Assembly (NCBI GenBank): GCA_028291265.1
Contig: JAQGIK010000073.1
Span: forward strand, 1-63,035
Length of the DNA stretch: 63,035 nt
Reading direction: 5' to 3'
From: Caulobacter sp.
Lineage (GTDB): Bacteria; Pseudomonadota; Alphaproteobacteria; Caulobacterales; Caulobacteraceae
Positions 53,175 to 62,899 of this stretch are shown piece by piece. Within the stretch, counting starts at the first letter, position 1; every line of letters begins with the position of its first letter. The notes under the pieces were generated by a model. The model saw only the letters and a list, made by a program, of their open reading frames with translations, was not told the DNA's origin and did no database searches. A program made the position numbers and the translations under genes.

Positions 53175-55319
53175 ATGGGCCGAAGCATCTGGATTTCCAC
53201 GTCTTTCGTCGCGCTGATGTGGTGCACGGCGGCTAACGCCCAGGAGGCCCCCGCGGCCCCCGAAGCCGAGGCGGCCACCGTCGAGGAGGTGGTCGTCACC
53301 GCCGAGCGGCGGACGACCAACCTGCAGGAGGCGCCGATCGCCGCCGCCGTCATGAGCGGCAAGGAGATCGCCGACCGGGGCGTCACCACCATCGAGCAAC
53401 TGCAGTTCGCGACCCCGTCGCTCACCGTCCAGAACTCGGGCCAGGGCAACAGCTTCAACATCCGCGGCATCGGCAAGACCGAGAACAGCTCGTCGGTCGG
53501 CGTCGGGGTCATCACCTACCGCGACGGCGTCGCGGTCTTCCCCGCCTACTTCCAGAGCGAGCCGCTCTACGACCTGCAGAGCGTCGAGGTGCTGCGCGGT
53601 CCGCAGGGCACCTTCGCCGGCCAGAACGCCACCGGCGGCGCGGTGTTCATCACCCAGCGCAAGCCCACGCTCGGCGACTTCAATGGCTACGCCCAGGGCC
53701 AGTACGGCAACTACAACGACCTGCGCCTGCAGGGCGCGATCAATGTGCCCGTCGGCGACACTCTCGCCGTCCGCCTGGCCTTCAACACCCAGAGCCGCGA
53801 CAGCTTCTACAAGGTCGTGGCCGGTTCGCCGACCACCGGCGGCACGCCCGGCGAGGTGAACAATTACAGCCTGCGCGGGACCGTTCTGTGGGAGCCGATC
53901 GACGCCCTCAGCGTCCAGTTCAGCACCGACTACAGCATGATCGACCTCGGCGGCTATCCGAGCAGCCCGACCTTCTCGCCGCTCGACCTGTTCGACATCG
54001 CCACCAACGGCCCGTACGCCGCCGTCGATGAGACGACCCGCTCGGTCCTCAACGTCGGCTACGAATTCCCGAACGGCATCAAGCTGAAGTCGATCACCGG
54101 CTATCAGTACGGCAACACCATGGTCCGGGCCGACACCGATGGCGGCGCCACCCTGCCCTTCCGGTTCTTCGACGACGTCAACCAGTCGCTCTGGTCGCAG
54201 GAAGTCAACCTGGTCTCGCCCGATGAGGGTAGGTTAAGTTGGGTCGTCGGCGCCTACTACCAGTACGATCTGATCCGCTTCCCCAAGGGCGGCTTCGTCA
54301 CCAACTCGGGCTTCGACATCACGCTCCAAGGCCGCAACCCGAAGACCACCTGGGCCGGCTTCGGCCAGATCGGCTTCGACATCACCGACCGCCTGGAAGT
54401 CCAGGTCGGCGCCCGCTACTCGAAGTCGACCGTGGTCAACGATGCGGTCAGCGCCATCCCCGCCTTCGGCATCTCGCTGGCCCAGTACGACAAGCGCGAA
54501 GAGGACGCGGTGACCGGCAAGGTCGCCCTGAACTGGCGCGTCACCGACGATCAGTTCCTCTATGCCTTCGTCGCCAAGGGTCACAAGGCCGGCGGCATCA
54601 ACGGCGTCAACATCGCCTTCGTCCCGCCGACCGCCTTCGAGGGTGAAGACGTGGTCGACTACGAACTGGGCTGGAAGGCCGACTGGTTCGATGGTCAGCT
54701 GAAGACCCAGGTCGGCGGCTACTACGACACTTACGAGAACTTCCAGATCGTCCTCGGCGACCCGACCACGGTGGCGATCAGCTCGATCGTCAACGTCACC
54801 GGCGAGACCGTCATCTACGGCGTGGAAGCCACGGCCCAGGCCCGCTTCGGCGACTTCAGCATCAACACCGGCCTGACCTTCGCCCATTCGGAACTGCCCG
54901 ACTACTTCGCCGCCGACAGCCGTCGTCCGCGCACCGGTCCCTGCAATCCGGACACCGGCCCGGCCACGGGCAACTGCGTAAACGTCGAGGGCAACAGCCA
55001 GACCTACGCGCCGGAAATGACCTTCAACCTCGGCGTCGCCTACGACTTCGTCTTCGACGGCGGCAAGCTGACGCCGCGCATCGACTACAGCCACATCTCC
55101 GAGACCTGGACGACGATCTTCGCCAACGAGACCTTCGGCGACAAGCTGGCTGAGCGGGACATCGTCAACGCCCAACTGACCTACCAGAACGGCGATTGGA
55201 CCGTCGAAGCCTTCTCCACCAACCTGACCGACCAGCAGTACATCGGCTCGATCAAGAGCGGTCAGCGCTACGCCGGCGCGCCGCGTCAGTACGGCGTCCG
55301 CCTGCGGGTCAACTTCTAG
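53175..55319 (+). CDS. TonB-dependent receptor
   Basis: 714 residues. Short signal peptide ending AANAQ, TonB box-like VEEVVVTAERRTTNLQEAP, plug with VEVLRGPQGTFAGQNATGG, then a barrel ending AGAPRQYGVRLRVNF. It carries many aromatic/Gly-rich strands typical of carbohydrate or small-molecule receptors. Divergent from the beta-mannosidase unit across a shared palindrome, so mannosides are one candidate; the acyl-CoA synthetase downstream on the same strand is the other possible partner. A terminator follows at 55336. Confidence 0.94.
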   Translation: MGRSIWISTSFVALMWCTAANAQEAPAAPEAEAATVEEVVVTAERRTTNLQEAPIAAAVMSGKEIADRGVTTIEQLQFATPSLTVQNSGQGNSFNIRGIGKTENSSSVGVGVITYRDGVAVFPAYFQSEPLYDLQSVEVLRGPQGTFAGQNATGGAVFITQRKPTLGDFNGYAQGQYGNYNDLRLQGAINVPVGDTLAVRLAFNTQSRDSFYKVVAGSPTTGGTPGEVNNYSLRGTVLWEPIDALSVQFSTDYSMIDLGGYPSSPTFSPLDLFDIATNGPYAAVDETTRSVLNVGYEFPNGIKLKSITGYQYGNTMVRADTDGGATLPFRFFDDVNQSLWSQEVNLVSPDEGRLSWVVGAYYQYDLIRFPKGGFVTNSGFDITLQGRNPKTTWAGFGQIGFDITDRLEVQVGARYSKSTVVNDAVSAIPAFGISLAQYDKREEDAVTGKVALNWRVTDDQFLYAFVAKGHKAGGINGVNIAFVPPTAFEGEDVVDYELGWKADWFDGQLKTQVGGYYDTYENFQIVLGDPTTVAISSIVNVTGETVIYGVEATAQARFGDFSINTGLTFAHSELPDYFAADSRRPRTGPCNPDTGPATGNCVNVEGNSQTYAPEMTFNLGVAYDFVFDGGKLTPRIDYSHISETWTTIFANETFGDKLAERDIVNAQLTYQNGDWTVEAFSTNLTDQQYIGSIKSGQRYAGAPRQYGVRLRVNF

Positions 55320-55335
55320 TCCTGGTTCCCTCCCT

Positions 55336-55363
55336 GAGGGCGGGTCCAGCCGGGCCCGCCCTC
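55336..55363 (+). terminator. Rho-independent terminator after the TonB receptor
   Basis: Perfect 9-bp stem GAGGGCGGG / CCCGCCCTC with a 10-base loop, followed by GCCTTTTCC. Separates the receptor from the acyl-CoA synthetase, whose start is 14 bases later. Confidence 0.75.
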
Positions 55364-55376
55364 GCCTTTTCCCCGC

Positions 55377-56951
55377 GTGAGCAACCAGATGAGCGTCCAG
55401 TCGATGACCGACGGCATGCAGCCCTATGAGCTGACCGTCGACAAGTTCCTCACGCACGCCGCCCGCTGGCACGGAACCGTCGAGGTCGTGTCCTGCGACG
55501 TCGAGGGCGAAACCAGCCGCATGTCCTACGCCGACGTCCTGGAGCGCAGCCGGAAACTGTCCGGCGCCTTGCTGGACCTCGGTTTGAAATCCGGCGACGT
55601 CGTCGCCACCCTGGCCTGGAACACCCGGCCGCACATGGAGACCTGGTACGCCGTCATGGGCGTCGGCATGGTCTGCCACACCCTCAATCCGCGCCTCACG
55701 CCCGCCCAGCTGATCTCGATGGTCGAGCAGTCGGGCGCGCTGGTCCTCGCTTTCGGGGCCGGGCTCGAAGCCCTGGCCCGCGAGATCGCCGCCGCCCGGC
55801 CGGACCTGCGCCTGCTGGCCCTCGACGAGCCGGCCACCGACGCCGGCATGCTGCAGATCGAGACCCTGATCGCCGCCGGGCAGCCGGCCGAATGGGGCGG
55901 CTTCGACGAGCGCAGCCCGGCCGGCATCTGCTTCACCTCCGGCACCACCGGCGCGCCCAAGGGCGTGGTCTACAGCCACCGCTCCAACTACCTCGTCACC
56001 CTGCGCTCGGTGATGGCCGACGCCCTGGGCCTGACCCAGCGCGACGTGGTGCTGGTCGCCGTGCCGATGTTCCACGCCAACGCCTGGGGCTTTCCCTTCT
56101 CCGCCCCGGCCGTGGGGGCCACCCTGGTCCTGCCCGGCCGCATCACCAGCGGCGAGCGGCTGGCCCGCCTGATCCGCGAGGAAGGCGTCACCGTCACCGC
56201 CGGGGTGCCGACGGTCTGGCTGGGCCTCGTCGACCATGTCGAGGCCGCGGGCGAACAGGTCCCGAGCCTGCAACGCATCGTGCTGGGCGGGGCCGGCGCG
56301 CCGCAGAGCCTGATGAACCGGCTTGAACAGCGGCTGGGCGTTCGCGTCCAGACCAGCTGGGGCATGACCGAGCTGTCGCCGACCGGCACCCTCTCCTCGC
56401 CGGGCGAGCCGGCCATGGCCTCGGGCTTCACCTCCATCGGCCTCGACATGCGGCTGACCGACGCCGACAACAATGTGCTCCCGCAGCAGCGCGGCGTCGT
56501 CGGCCACCTGAAGGTCAAGGGCGCCAGCGTCGTCCACCGCTACCTCGGCGCCGAGGCGCCGGCGGTCGACGCCGAGGGCTGGTTCGACAGCGGCGACCTG
56601 GCCGAGATCGACGAGACCGGGGCGCTGACCCTGTCGGGCCGCTCCAAGGACCTGATCAAGTCGGGCGGCGAGTGGATCAACCCGGCCGAGATCGAACAGA
56701 TCATCGGCGCCCTCGACGCCGTCGCCCTGGCCGCCGTGGTCGGCCGGTCGGACGACAAATGGGGCGAGCGGCCGGTGCTGGTCATCGAGTCCCGACGGCC
56801 GATCAACGACAACGACCTGAAGGACGCCCTGCGCGGCCGGGTCGCCGACTGGTGGATCCCGACCCAGATCGAGCGGGTGGACTCCATGCCGCTGGCCGCC
56901 ACCGGCAAGATCGACAAGGCCCGCCTGCGGGCCCGGTTCGGGGCCCTCTAG
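55377..56951 (+). CDS. Acyl-CoA synthetase (AMP-forming), medium/long-chain type
   Basis: 524 residues. GTG start; ATG 55389 is an alternative. ANL motifs: CFTSGTTGAPKGVVYSHRS, VPMFHANAWGFPF, QTSWGMTELSP, GWFDSGDLAEIDETG, SGRSKDLIKSGGEWINPAEIE and catalytic Lys in LAATGKIDKARL. It resembles fatty-acid-CoA ligases of the FadK/AlkK group. Begins a rightward group with TetR, MFS and serine hydrolase genes, 66 bases before the TetR gene. Confidence 0.92.
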   Translation: MSNQMSVQSMTDGMQPYELTVDKFLTHAARWHGTVEVVSCDVEGETSRMSYADVLERSRKLSGALLDLGLKSGDVVATLAWNTRPHMETWYAVMGVGMVCHTLNPRLTPAQLISMVEQSGALVLAFGAGLEALAREIAAARPDLRLLALDEPATDAGMLQIETLIAAGQPAEWGGFDERSPAGICFTSGTTGAPKGVVYSHRSNYLVTLRSVMADALGLTQRDVVLVAVPMFHANAWGFPFSAPAVGATLVLPGRITSGERLARLIREEGVTVTAGVPTVWLGLVDHVEAAGEQVPSLQRIVLGGAGAPQSLMNRLEQRLGVRVQTSWGMTELSPTGTLSSPGEPAMASGFTSIGLDMRLTDADNNVLPQQRGVVGHLKVKGASVVHRYLGAEAPAVDAEGWFDSGDLAEIDETGALTLSGRSKDLIKSGGEWINPAEIEQIIGALDAVALAAVVGRSDDKWGERPVLVIESRRPINDNDLKDALRGRVADWWIPTQIERVDSMPLAATGKIDKARLRARFGAL

Positions 56952-57017
56952 ATGGAGGCTTCCGCAAACACCGTGGGGACGGGATGCTTGGGCGAATCCC
57001 TTACGCCCGAGATCGCC

Positions 57018-57713
57018 ATGACCAAAGCTACCCCGAAGCCCCGCCGCTCCAAGGCCGAACAGCGGGCCGAGAAGCAGGAGCTGATCCTCAACGGCGCCGA
57101 GCTGCTGTTCGCCAAGCGCGGCCTGCACGGCGTGACCCTCAAGGACGTGGCCAAGGAGGTCGGGGTCGACACCGCCCTGATCCACTACTATTTCGCCGAC
57201 AAGAAGGCCCTGTTCGACCAGGTGCTGGAGCGCCGGGCGCCGGTCACCTCCGGCCGCCGGATCGCGGCCATGGACGCCTATGAGGCCTCGGTCGGCGGCA
57301 AGGTCACGCTGGAGGGGGCGCTGCACGCCTACCTCGACACCGACCTCGACAGCTACATCCAGGGCGGCGAGGCCTGGCGCAACTACGGCCAGATCGGCGC
57401 CCTGGTCGCCCACACGCCCGAATGGGGCTCGGAGATCCTCAGCCGGCTGATGGACCCAGTGGTGACGCGGCTCATCGAGTTGTTGCGCAAGGCCATGCCG
57501 GACACCCCGGACGAGGACATCTTCTGGGGCTACCAGTTCGTTTCCGGGGCCCTGATGATGACCCTGGCCCGCACCGGACGGATCGACAAGCTGTCGAACG
57601 GCCTCTGCCACTCCGACGACTTCGAGGCCGTGAAGGCCCGCATGGCCACCTTCATGGCCGGCGGCTTCCGGGCCATCTGCGATCAGCGCGAACGAGAGCG
57701 TCAGTCAGGCTGA
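57018..57713 (+). CDS. TetR/AcrR family regulator
   Basis: 231 residues from ATG 57018; an in-frame ATG at 56952 would add a non-conserved leader. Basic start KPRRSKAEQRAEKQELIL, HTH around 28-60 (TLKDVAKEVGVDTALIHYYF) with the YYFADKKALF helix end. Probably controls the surrounding acyl-CoA synthetase/MFS/serine hydrolase group. No clear palindrome was found in the short gaps around it. Confidence 0.9.
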   Translation: MTKATPKPRRSKAEQRAEKQELILNGAELLFAKRGLHGVTLKDVAKEVGVDTALIHYYFADKKALFDQVLERRAPVTSGRRIAAMDAYEASVGGKVTLEGALHAYLDTDLDSYIQGGEAWRNYGQIGALVAHTPEWGSEILSRLMDPVVTRLIELLRKAMPDTPDEDIFWGYQFVSGALMMTLARTGRIDKLSNGLCHSDDFEAVKARMATFMAGGFRAICDQRERERQSG

Positions 57714-57754
57714 CACCACAAGCGGCGGCCAACCGCCCAGCGAGGAAACTTCAA

Positions 57755-59098
57755 ATGAGTTCCGTGACAGCATCCGGCGAGACCCTCGCTCCGCCATCCC
57801 TGGCCTTCCGCAAGACCAAATGGAGCGTCATCTGGCTGCTGACGCTGACCCTGTTCTCGGCGCTGACGGTCGGCGGGCTGATGGCCCCCATCCAGGAAGC
57901 AGTGAAGGCCGACCTTCGCATCACCGACATGCAGCTGGGGATGATGGCCGGCCTCGCCTCGGCGGTCCCCATCGCCCTGCTCTCCGTGCCGCTGGCCTGG
58001 ATGGTCGATCACGGGACCCGCACCCGACTGCTGGTCATCCTCGCCTCGCTGTGGGTGGTCGGGACCATCGGGACCGCTTTCGTGCAGGACTTCACCAGCC
58101 TGTTCCTGGTGCGGCTGGTGGCCGGCGTCGGCGGCAGCTGCGCCTTTCCGGTGCTGATCTCCATCCTGGCCGACGTCTGCATGCCGGACCGGCGCGGGCG
58201 CTCGATGCTGCTGGTCTCCATCGGCGCCTGGGCCGGCGCGGCGGCGGCCTTCGCCGTCGGCGGCGGCCTCTATGGCTACCTTGAGGCCCATCCGGCCTTC
58301 GGGGTCGCGAACATGCCGGCCTGGCGGGAGACACACCTGATCGTCGGCATCGCCGCCGCCCTGCTGGTGCTGCCGCTGTTCCTGATCAAGGAGCCGCCCC
58401 GCTATGAAGTGGAGACGACCAGCACGGACGTGCGCGAGGTCGTCCGCGCCTTCTGGCGCCGCCGGGCCTTCCTGGCGCCGCTGTTCCTCGGGCAACTGAC
58501 CGGCGGCATCGCCGAGGGCGCCGCCGCCATGTGGCTGGGCTCGCTGATGGGCCGCCAGTTCGGCCTCGGCCCTGGCCAGTCCGGCCCGCTGATCGGCATG
58601 ATCATCCTCGGGGCCGGGATCCTCGGCTCCATCATCGGCGGCTTCACCGCCGACGCCGGCAACAAGCTGAAACTGCGCGGCGGCATCCTGCTGCCGGCGC
58701 TGATCGCCACGGCCCTGACCGTTCCGGCCGGCGCCTATTCCATCATGCCGACCGTTGGCGGCTTCGCCTGGATGCTGTTCGCCCTGCTGGTCGGCGGCAC
58801 CATCGTCAACCTGGTGACCTCGGCGGCCATCGCCGTCCTGATCCCCAACGAGGAGCGCGCCATGTGCCTGGCCGGCCAGAAGATCGCCAGCACCATCTTC
58901 GGGGCCCTGCTGATGCTGACCCTGATCCCGTGGATGACCACCGCGTTCAAGGGTCCGGACGGCCTGGCCATGGCGGTGACCGTCGTTGGCGTGGGCACCG
59001 GCGTCCTCTCGACGGTGGGCTTCTGGCTGGCCATGATGAACGCGCCCCGCCCGTTCGCCCTGGAACCCGAGGCCAAGGTCATTCCGGCGAAGAGCTGA
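57755..59098 (+). CDS. MFS transporter
   Basis: 447 residues, about 12 membrane segments. SVIWLLTLTLFSALTVGGLM as first helix, the loop VDHGTRTRLLVI between helices 2 and 3, and KEPPRYEVE in the central loop, which is typical of the spinster-like branch also seen at 36789-38150. Follows the TetR gene by 41 bases and precedes the serine hydrolase by 5. Likely importer of the compound the unit degrades. Confidence 0.9.
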   Translation: MSSVTASGETLAPPSLAFRKTKWSVIWLLTLTLFSALTVGGLMAPIQEAVKADLRITDMQLGMMAGLASAVPIALLSVPLAWMVDHGTRTRLLVILASLWVVGTIGTAFVQDFTSLFLVRLVAGVGGSCAFPVLISILADVCMPDRRGRSMLLVSIGAWAGAAAAFAVGGGLYGYLEAHPAFGVANMPAWRETHLIVGIAAALLVLPLFLIKEPPRYEVETTSTDVREVVRAFWRRRAFLAPLFLGQLTGGIAEGAAAMWLGSLMGRQFGLGPGQSGPLIGMIILGAGILGSIIGGFTADAGNKLKLRGGILLPALIATALTVPAGAYSIMPTVGGFAWMLFALLVGGTIVNLVTSAAIAVLIPNEERAMCLAGQKIASTIFGALLMLTLIPWMTTAFKGPDGLAMAVTVVGVGTGVLSTVGFWLAMMNAPRPFALEPEAKVIPAKS

Positions 59099-59103
59099 TA
59101 CCC

Positions 59104-60324
59104 ATGTCCCGCACCCTGGACCCCGCGACGCCCGCGGATGTCGGCCTCATCCCCGAGGGCCTGGCCCGCATCGACGGCCATATCCAGGGCCTGATCGACC
59201 AGGGCGTGCTGGCCGGGGCGGTCACCCTGGTCGCGCGTCACGGCAAGCTGGCCCACCTCAACGCCATGGGGTTGAAGGACATCGCCAGCGGCGAGCCCCT
59301 GACCACCGACACCCTCTTCCGGATCTACTCGATGACCAAGCCGGTGACCGGCCTGGCCATGGCCATGCTGCACGACGAGGGCCTGTGGGACCTCGACGAC
59401 CCCATCGCCCGCCACCTGCCCGAGTTCGAGGGCGTCAAGGTGATGACCGGCGTCGGCCCAGACGGCGCGCCCATCGTCGAGGACGCCGTCCAGCCCCCGA
59501 CCATGCGCCAGCTGATGACCCACACGGCCGGCTTCGCCTACGGCATGGCCCATTCGCCCGGCGACGCCGACCGCCTCTACCGGCAGGCGGAAGTCTGGCA
59601 GGCCGAGGACCTGACCGGGATAATGCAGCGGCTGGCGGGCGTGCCGCTCGACTACCAGCCTGGTTCACGCTGGCAGTACAGCCTGTCGATGGACATCCAG
59701 GGCGCCATCATCGAGCGCCTGTCGGGCCAGTCGCTGCCCGACTTCATGCGGACCCGGATCTTCGAGCCGCTGGGGATGACCGACACCGCCTTCCACACCC
59801 CGCCGGACAAGCGCCACCGGCTGGCCACCCTCTACTTCGGCCGCCAGGGCGAGGCCCTCAGTCCGATGCTCAACCCCCTGTTGCCGGACCACGAGACCCC
59901 GCCCGGCCTGGCTTCCGGCGGCGGCGGCCTGGTCTCGACGGCCTCCGACTACGCCCGCTTCGCCCAGCTGCTGCTCAACGGCGGCGAATTCGGCGGCAGG
60001 CGCCTGCTCAGCGAGGCGGCCGTCAAACTTCAGATGACCAATCACCTGCCGGACTGGATGCTCGAGCACAGGTATCTCGCCGGCCATCAGCACATCCGCC
60101 CGGGCTTCGGCTACGGCTTCAACGGCGTGGTCTTCACCGACCCTGACCTCGCCGGCATCCCCGTCGGCCGCGGGACCTATCACTGGGACGGCGCGGCCGG
60201 CACCTGGTTCTGGGCCGATCCGGAGAACGACCTTCTCTTCGTCGGCATGGTCCAGCTGCTCTCCTGGGCCAGCCCGCCGCTGCAGGCCACGACCCAGACC
60301 ATGATGGCCCAGGCGCTGGCCTAG
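59104..60324 (+). CDS. Serine hydrolase, beta-lactamase/esterase family
   Basis: 406 residues without signal peptide. Active-site motif S76-M-T-K79 in RIYSMTKPVTG, second motif in WQYSLSMDIQG (Tyr as base), third motif replaced by HWDGAAGTWFW, as in class-C-type esterases (EstB-like). PPTMRQLMTHTAGFAYG and LASGGGGLVSTASDYARF are typical. Probably hydrolyses an ester that is then activated by the acyl-CoA synthetase of the same group. Starts 5 bases after the MFS stop. Confidence 0.9.
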   Translation: MSRTLDPATPADVGLIPEGLARIDGHIQGLIDQGVLAGAVTLVARHGKLAHLNAMGLKDIASGEPLTTDTLFRIYSMTKPVTGLAMAMLHDEGLWDLDDPIARHLPEFEGVKVMTGVGPDGAPIVEDAVQPPTMRQLMTHTAGFAYGMAHSPGDADRLYRQAEVWQAEDLTGIMQRLAGVPLDYQPGSRWQYSLSMDIQGAIIERLSGQSLPDFMRTRIFEPLGMTDTAFHTPPDKRHRLATLYFGRQGEALSPMLNPLLPDHETPPGLASGGGGLVSTASDYARFAQLLLNGGEFGGRRLLSEAAVKLQMTNHLPDWMLEHRYLAGHQHIRPGFGYGFNGVVFTDPDLAGIPVGRGTYHWDGAAGTWFWADPENDLLFVGMVQLLSWASPPLQATTQTMMAQALA

Positions 60325-60362
60325 AGGCGCGCACCGCCGCCGACGATGCGCGCTGTCCAGTC

Positions 60363-61682
60363 CTAGTTCCGGAACACCGCCGCCGTCGACGGGTCATGCG
60401 GCATGTCGCGGTACTGGCGCAGCTCGTTGCGGCCGACCACCATGTGGTGAACCTCGTCCGGGCCGTCGGCGATCCGCAGGGTGCGGGTCTGGGCGTACAT
60501 GCGGGCCAGCGGCGTGTGCTGCGAGACGCCGAGCGCGCCGTGCATCTGGATCGCCTGGTCGATGATCTCGCAGACCCGGACCGGGACCATGGCCTTGACC
60601 ATGTGGATCCAGACGCGGGCCTCCTGGTTGCCGAGCACGTCCATGGCCTTGGCCGCCTTCAGCACCATCAGGCGCATGGCCTCGATGTCGATGCGGGCCT
60701 TGCTGATGATGTCGATGTTGCCGCCCAGCTGGACCAGCGACTTGCCGAACGCCTCGCGCTTGAGACCGCGGGTGACCAGGTAGTCGAGGGCCTTCTCGGC
60801 CGAGCCGATGGCCCGCATGCAGTGGTGGATACGGCCGGGGCCGAGGCGCAGCTGCGAGATCTCGAAGCCACGGCCCTCGCCGAGCAGCATGTTGCTGGCC
60901 GGCACCCGGACGTTGTCGAAGATGATGTGCATGTGGCCATGCGGCGCGTCGGGATCGCCGAACACATGCATGGCTCCGATGATCTTCACCCCGGGAGCGT
61001 CGGTGGGCACCAGGATCTGCGACTGGCGATGGTTGGCCGGGCCGTCCGGGCTGGTCTGGACCATGGTGATCATGATCTTGCAGCGCGGGTCGCCGGCCCC
61101 GGAGATGTAGTGCTTCTCGCCGTTGATGACGTACTCGTCGCCGACCAGAGTGGCCGTTGTGTTGACGTTCTTGGCGTCGGACGAGGCGGCGTGCACCTCG
61201 GTCATGGCGAAGGCCGAGCGGATCTTGCCTTCCAGCAGCGGCTTCAGCCACTGTTCCTTCTGCTCAGGCGTGCCGACCCGTTCGAGGACTTCCATGTTGC
61301 CGGTGTCGGGCGCGGCGCAGTTCATCACCTCCGACGCCATCCGGTTCTTGCCCAGCTCGACGGCGATGTAGGCGTAGTCGAGGTTGGAGAGGCCCTCGCC
61401 GGTCTCGGCGTTGGGCAGAAAGAAGTTCCACAGGCCCTCGGCCTTGGCCTTGTCCTTGGCCTTTTCGAGCACTTCCAACTGGCCGGGGGCATAGGACCAG
61501 ATGTCGGCCTTGCCCTCGCCGAGGCGCTCGAACTCCTCGCTCATCGGATTGACCGTTTCCTGGATGAAGCGTTTGACGTGCTCCAGCAGCGGCAGGGCCT
61601 TGGACGACATGCGCAGGTCGTTCATCTCGTCCTGCGGGTTCAGGCTGAACGACGACTGGGCCTTGGTGTGGACTTCGGTCAT
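60363..61682 (-). CDS. Acyl-CoA dehydrogenase family protein
   Basis: 439 residues. FAD-dependent dehydrogenase fold: FALD-like LSNLDYAYIAVELGKN, SAFAMTEVHAASSDAKNVNT, GEKHYISGAGDPRCKI, HHCMRAIGSAEKALDYLVTRG, and the C-terminal QMHGALGVSQHTPLARMYAQTRTLRIADGPDEVH. This matches the long-chain/aminoglycoside-phosphotransferase-associated group (ACAD10/11 like). It is 46 bases downstream of the phosphotransferase gene, the same pairing seen as one fused protein in animals. Confidence 0.93.
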   Translation of the reverse strand: MTEVHTKAQSSFSLNPQDEMNDLRMSSKALPLLEHVKRFIQETVNPMSEEFERLGEGKADIWSYAPGQLEVLEKAKDKAKAEGLWNFFLPNAETGEGLSNLDYAYIAVELGKNRMASEVMNCAAPDTGNMEVLERVGTPEQKEQWLKPLLEGKIRSAFAMTEVHAASSDAKNVNTTATLVGDEYVINGEKHYISGAGDPRCKIMITMVQTSPDGPANHRQSQILVPTDAPGVKIIGAMHVFGDPDAPHGHMHIIFDNVRVPASNMLLGEGRGFEISQLRLGPGRIHHCMRAIGSAEKALDYLVTRGLKREAFGKSLVQLGGNIDIISKARIDIEAMRLMVLKAAKAMDVLGNQEARVWIHMVKAMVPVRVCEIIDQAIQMHGALGVSQHTPLARMYAQTRTLRIADGPDEVHHMVVGRNELRQYRDMPHDPSTAAVFRN

Positions 61683-61728
61683 TGGTGTCTCTCCCTGTGC
61701 GGCCGGTCTGACGGCCTTGATCTAAGTG

Positions 61729-62808
61729 TCAGCCGATAAGGCCGTGGTCCCACATGTGGTCGGCGGCGCTGCCCAGCATCTGCAGGAACATGCGGTCGCC
61801 GCGTTCGGTCTGGGTGACGATCATCGCCGCGAAGAAGGCGGTGAGGAAGAGCAGGTAGCCGCCCCGCCCGTAATCCCGCTTCAGGTCCTGGGTCGTATAG
61901 CCGCTCACGCCAAGGCTGGTGAGCGTGTCGTGGTAAAGCCCCAGGAGTTCCGGCTCGGCCGCCCGGCGCTGGTCCGGCGACAGCGCCCCGGCCAGGAAGT
62001 AGGCGACGTCGGTCGCGCCGACCCCATAGGCGTAGGACTGCCAGTCGAGCACGGTCAGCGGATGGCCGCCGCGCGCGTTGCCGAACATCATGTTGTCGGG
62101 GCGAAAATCGTTGTGGGTCAGGCAGCGCGGCGCGCCCGGCGCCTCGGCGACGCTGGCGGCCCGGCTCGACAGCCAGTCGCCGGCCGTCACCCAGGCGGGG
62201 TCCAGGCGCGGCCCGTAGCGATCCTTGAAGGCCTGCCAGAGGAAGACGACCTGCTCGTCATGGCCTTCACGCTGGGCGGCGGCCTTCGAACCGGACACCC
62301 AGGGCATCGTGTCCAGCGCCGGATCCTGCCAGTGGGAGGCGTGCAGCCTGGCCGCCTCGACGATCACCAGCCGGGCCTGTTCGAGCGTGACGCCGGTCAG
62401 TTGGTCGCCCTGCTCGGCCGGCGCCAGGTCCTCCATCATCAGGACGAAGTCGCTGGTCGCCTCGTCGACATCGGTGAAGTAGACCCGGGGGGTGCGGATC
62501 AGGGCCTTGGGCGCTAGCTCCTGATAGAATCGCACCTCACGGATGTAGTTGCTCAGCATCACGCCGGTGGCGCGGCTCTCGGGCGCGGCGGCCGGGAACT
62601 TGCCGACCAGCGAGGCCGGAGCATCCGGTCCCTTGCGGGCGTACTCCAGTGAAAACCGCACGCTGTCGCCGATCTGGCCGGTGCCGACGCCCTTCGCCGC
62701 AAAACCGCTGACGACCGCGTCGACGCCGCCGCCCTGCAACACGGCGGTCAGCCATCCGGCGTCGATCTCGCCCGGGGCGCGGATGTCGGGTTGGGTCCGG
62801 ACCGTCAT
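61729..62808 (-). CDS. Phosphotransferase (APH fold) family protein
   Basis: 359 residues. Aminoglycoside-phosphotransferase/kinase fold with catalytic loop CLTHNDFRPDNMMF and metal-binding VLDWQSYAYG. In animals ACAD10/11 this kinase is fused to an acyl-CoA dehydrogenase and phosphorylates 4-hydroxyacyl-CoA; here the dehydrogenase is the next gene, so a role in 4-hydroxyacid breakdown is a reasonable inference. ATG 62808 opens the conserved region; upstream starts add little. A candidate operator lies 43 bases upstream. Confidence 0.9.
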   Translation of the reverse strand: MTVRTQPDIRAPGEIDAGWLTAVLQGGGVDAVVSGFAAKGVGTGQIGDSVRFSLEYARKGPDAPASLVGKFPAAAPESRATGVMLSNYIREVRFYQELAPKALIRTPRVYFTDVDEATSDFVLMMEDLAPAEQGDQLTGVTLEQARLVIVEAARLHASHWQDPALDTMPWVSGSKAAAQREGHDEQVVFLWQAFKDRYGPRLDPAWVTAGDWLSSRAASVAEAPGAPRCLTHNDFRPDNMMFGNARGGHPLTVLDWQSYAYGVGATDVAYFLAGALSPDQRRAAEPELLGLYHDTLTSLGVSGYTTQDLKRDYGRGGYLLFLTAFFAAMIVTQTERGDRMFLQMLGSAADHMWDHGLIG

Positions 62809-62850
62809 TGAGATCACTGATGCACCGAGATTTCGTCCGGAACAATGCGT

Positions 62851-62868
62851 TTCGAACAAACGTATGAA
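62851..62868. promoter_or_regulatory. Candidate operator, motif TTCRAAC-N4-GTTYGAR, site 4
   Basis: TTCGAACAAACGTATGAA: arms TTCGAAC and GTATGAA, the weakest of the four copies, 43 bases upstream of the phosphotransferase start. Confidence 0.4.
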
Positions 62869-62899
62869 ATTCGGGTGGCGTCAAGCGGCGCGGGAGAAG

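Noticed and set aside
54234..57611. Leftward 1125-codon open frame opposite the TonB receptor, acyl-CoA synthetase and TetR genes
   Set aside because: Antisense to three well-supported genes, low-complexity Gly/Ala/Val/Asp composition and no recognisable domain.
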